The translations under genes were made by a program, and so were the position numbers. Below, in pieces: positions 5,637-6,343 of a DNA stretch of 6,343 bases. The notes under the pieces are model-generated. The model saw nothing but the letters and a program-made list of their open reading frames with translations, searched no databases and was not told the DNA's origin. The DNA lies in contig CAMJRT010000074.1 of the NCBI GenBank assembly GCA_946408295.1, forward strand, positions 1-6,343, written 5' to 3'. Position 1 is the first letter of the stretch. Every line of letters starts with the position of its first letter. This DNA is from an uncultured Bacteroidales bacterium (GTDB lineage Bacteria > Bacteroidota > Bacteroidia > Bacteroidales > UBA932).

Positions 5637-5702
5637 AGTATTAAATTTTTTAAATGGTTTCTGCGGGTTAAATATCGTTTCGCGATAAGTCGGAAGAAAA
5701 TG
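5637..5702 (-). promoter_or_regulatory. A/T-rich leader of the capsid gene
   Basis: This 66-base spacer lies between the scaffold stop and the capsid ATG. Read on the minus strand it holds a small inverted repeat (TATCG-CGAAA-CGATA, 5687-5673), then TTTAACCCGCAGAAAC, and ends in an A/T run (TTTAAAAAATTTAATACT) next to the ATG. There is no Shine-Dalgarno; A/T-rich leaders are associated with strong translation in Bacteroidota. The inverted repeat is too short to call a terminator. No clear Bacteroidota promoter (TTTG and TAnnTTTG boxes) is seen. Confidence 0.5.
5670..5684 (-). repeat. 15-base leader element, copy A
   Basis: The minus strand reads CGCGAAACGATATTT, one base different from 3992-3978 upstream of the small beta-rich gene. 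Here it overlaps the small inverted repeat and ends 33 bases before the capsid ATG. Confidence 0.35.
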
Positions 5703-6343
5703 CTATTTCCGCATCAGTTCCGCGAGTCGGTCAAGGCCCTTGACCCCGGTCTTCTGCAGGGTAGCGGAGGCTTTCACCTCTTCGTGGGCGGGTTCCGCGA
5801 GGGGCATCTTGGACAGCTCTTCCACCTTCTTGGAGAGGGCATCCACCTGGGAGCGGAGTTCGGCATTCTCCTTGCGGAGTTCCTCTGCCTCGTCCACGGG
5901 AGCCTCTTCGGGTGCGACCTCCGCTTCGGGGTCACGGATTTCGGCAACGATGCCTTCGGCCACCACGATGGTCTTGCCATCTTCGGTCTTGTACTCACCG
6001 TCCGGGGCGGTGGCGAGACCTTCCTCGCCTTCCACGAAGACGGCATCTCCGGCCTTCAGGTCTTCCTCGCCTTCCCAGATGAGTTCGCCCTTGTCGGTGG
6101 CGATGCGACCGTTCTTCACGGCCACCTCTTCCTCTTCGTTGGCGGGTGCTTCCTCCGGAGCCACTTCCGCTTCCGGGTCGCGGATTTCGGACACCTTGCC
6201 GTCCACCACTACGATGGTCTTGTTGTCCGAAGTGATGTAGTCACCATCGGGTGCATCCGTGCGGTTGCCCTCCTGGTCTTCGATGAACACGGCATCGCCC
6301 TCCTTGAGGTCTTCGTCACCGTCCCACGCGAGGACACCCTTGT
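5703..6343 (-). CDS. Capsid scaffold-like protein, C-terminal part
   Basis: The gene is open to the right edge, so its N-terminus is missing; about 212 residues are visible. They hold two tandem copies of an acidic beta-rich domain of about 65 residues, each with a GDAVF strand, APDG turn, KTIVV strand and EIRDPEAEVAPEEAP linker. A coiled coil follows (AEELRKENAELRSQVDALSK, then KVEELSKM), then a Pro/Ala linker and a basic C-terminal helix (GVKGLDRLAELMRK). No protease motif is visible. An acidic extended protein with a coiled coil and a basic C-terminal helix, encoded just before the capsid gene, fits a scaffold that binds capsid subunits through its C-terminus. A protease-scaffold fusion is possible if a protease domain lies in the missing part. 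The GTG at 6290 falls inside the first repeat and is not a likely start. Confidence 0.7.
   Translation of the reverse strand, partial: KGVLAWDGDEDLKEGDAVFIEDQEGNRTDAPDGDYITSDNKTIVVVDGKVSEIRDPEAEVAPEEAPANEEEEVAVKNGRIATDKGELIWEGEEDLKAGDAVFVEGEEGLATAPDGEYKTEDGKTIVVAEGIVAEIRDPEAEVAPEEAPVDEAEELRKENAELRSQVDALSKKVEELSKMPLAEPAHEEVKASATLQKTGVKGLDRLAELMRK
5898..6092 (-). repeat. Scaffold domain repeat, copy 2
   Basis: The 65-residue unit runs from KGELIWEGEEDLKAGDAVF to EIRDPEAEVAPEEAP. It matches the preceding unit at about 46 of 65 positions by my hand alignment, with one residue missing in the loop before APDG. The DNA differs at many third positions, so the duplication is not recent. Confidence 0.85.
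6144..6341 (-). repeat. Scaffold domain repeat, copy 1
   Basis: The 66-residue unit runs from KGVLAWDGDEDLKEGDAVF to EIRDPEAEVAPEEAP. It begins almost at the window edge, so further copies may lie upstream. Confidence 0.85.

Noticed and set aside
5673..5687. Hairpin in the capsid leader as a terminator
   Set aside because: The stem is only 5 bp with an A/T-rich end and is followed by just three T, so it is too weak.
116..5705. Full TAG-to-amino-acid recoding (genetic code 15)
   Set aside because: Six genes end in TAG at sensible lengths, capsid has TAGTAA, and full recoding would bury the spanin signal peptide inside a fusion. Standard stop use is far more likely.
5740..6240. Plus-strand Ser/Ala-rich frame of 166 codons
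   Set aside because: It mirrors the acidic repeats of the scaffold-like gene; its own repeats come only from that duplication.
6288..6290. GTG start for the scaffold-like gene
   Set aside because: It falls inside the GDAVF motif of the first repeat, and the frame stays open to the window edge with clear domain sequence upstream.
1..6343. tRNA genes, CRISPR arrays, insertion sequences, attachment sites
   Set aside because: No cloverleaf, regularly spaced repeat, transposase or integrase-like sequence was seen on either strand.

Overview
The window is a stretch of tailed-phage (Caudoviricetes) or prophage DNA carrying the late head, neck and lysis genes. Every supported gene lies on the minus strand, so transcription runs from high to low coordinates. 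The protein families (portal, capsid, connector, small holin, and the MADFNALEALINAHIKKNG-type N-terminus) resemble those I know from gut Bacteroidales phages. The start sites fit a Bacteroidota host: most lack a strong Shine-Dalgarno sequence and have A/T-rich leaders ending in CTATG or ATATG. GC content looks well above that of a typical Bacteroides, which would fit a GC-richer Bacteroidales host such as Alistipes. The host is inference; no host gene or integration site is visible.

Layout in transcription order: (1) 6343-5703, the C-terminal part of a scaffold-like protein with two tandem copies of an acidic beta-rich domain, a coiled coil and a basic C-terminal helix. (2) 5636-4662, the major capsid protein, after a 66-nt A/T-rich leader. 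(3) A hairpin terminator at 4621-4590, then a beta-rich virion protein at 4569-4060. (4) A second hairpin terminator at 4037-4001, then a small beta-rich protein at 3968-3639. (5) Portal (3658-2342), head-tail connector (2338-1778) and a probable neck/tail-completion protein (1781-1296), joined by short gaps or overlaps. (6) A lysis cassette: two-TM holin-like protein (1292-999), M15-type peptidase endolysin (1012-566) and a lipoprotein with a C-terminal membrane segment that looks like a one-gene spanin (553-116). (7) 97-1, the N-terminus of a tail or receptor-binding protein that leaves the window.

The genes form an assembly-then-lysis programme. The scaffold and capsid proteins build the prohead around the portal, the connector and neck proteins cap the vertex, and holin, peptidase and spanin open the inner membrane, wall and outer membrane. 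The two terminators between the capsid gene and the portal operon suggest stepwise reduction of late transcription, so that capsid is made in excess over portal.

Most worth a second look are the single-gene spanin candidate with its repeated D-[ST]-[VI] strands; five amber-terminated genes whose downstream ATG is in the same frame with no other stop between; motifs shared among the structural-gene leaders; the duplicated scaffold domain; and a gene order with portal downstream of capsid and lysis genes inside the structural block. I found no RNA genes, CRISPR array, insertion sequence or plus-strand gene. No gene-free stretch exceeds 100 bases.
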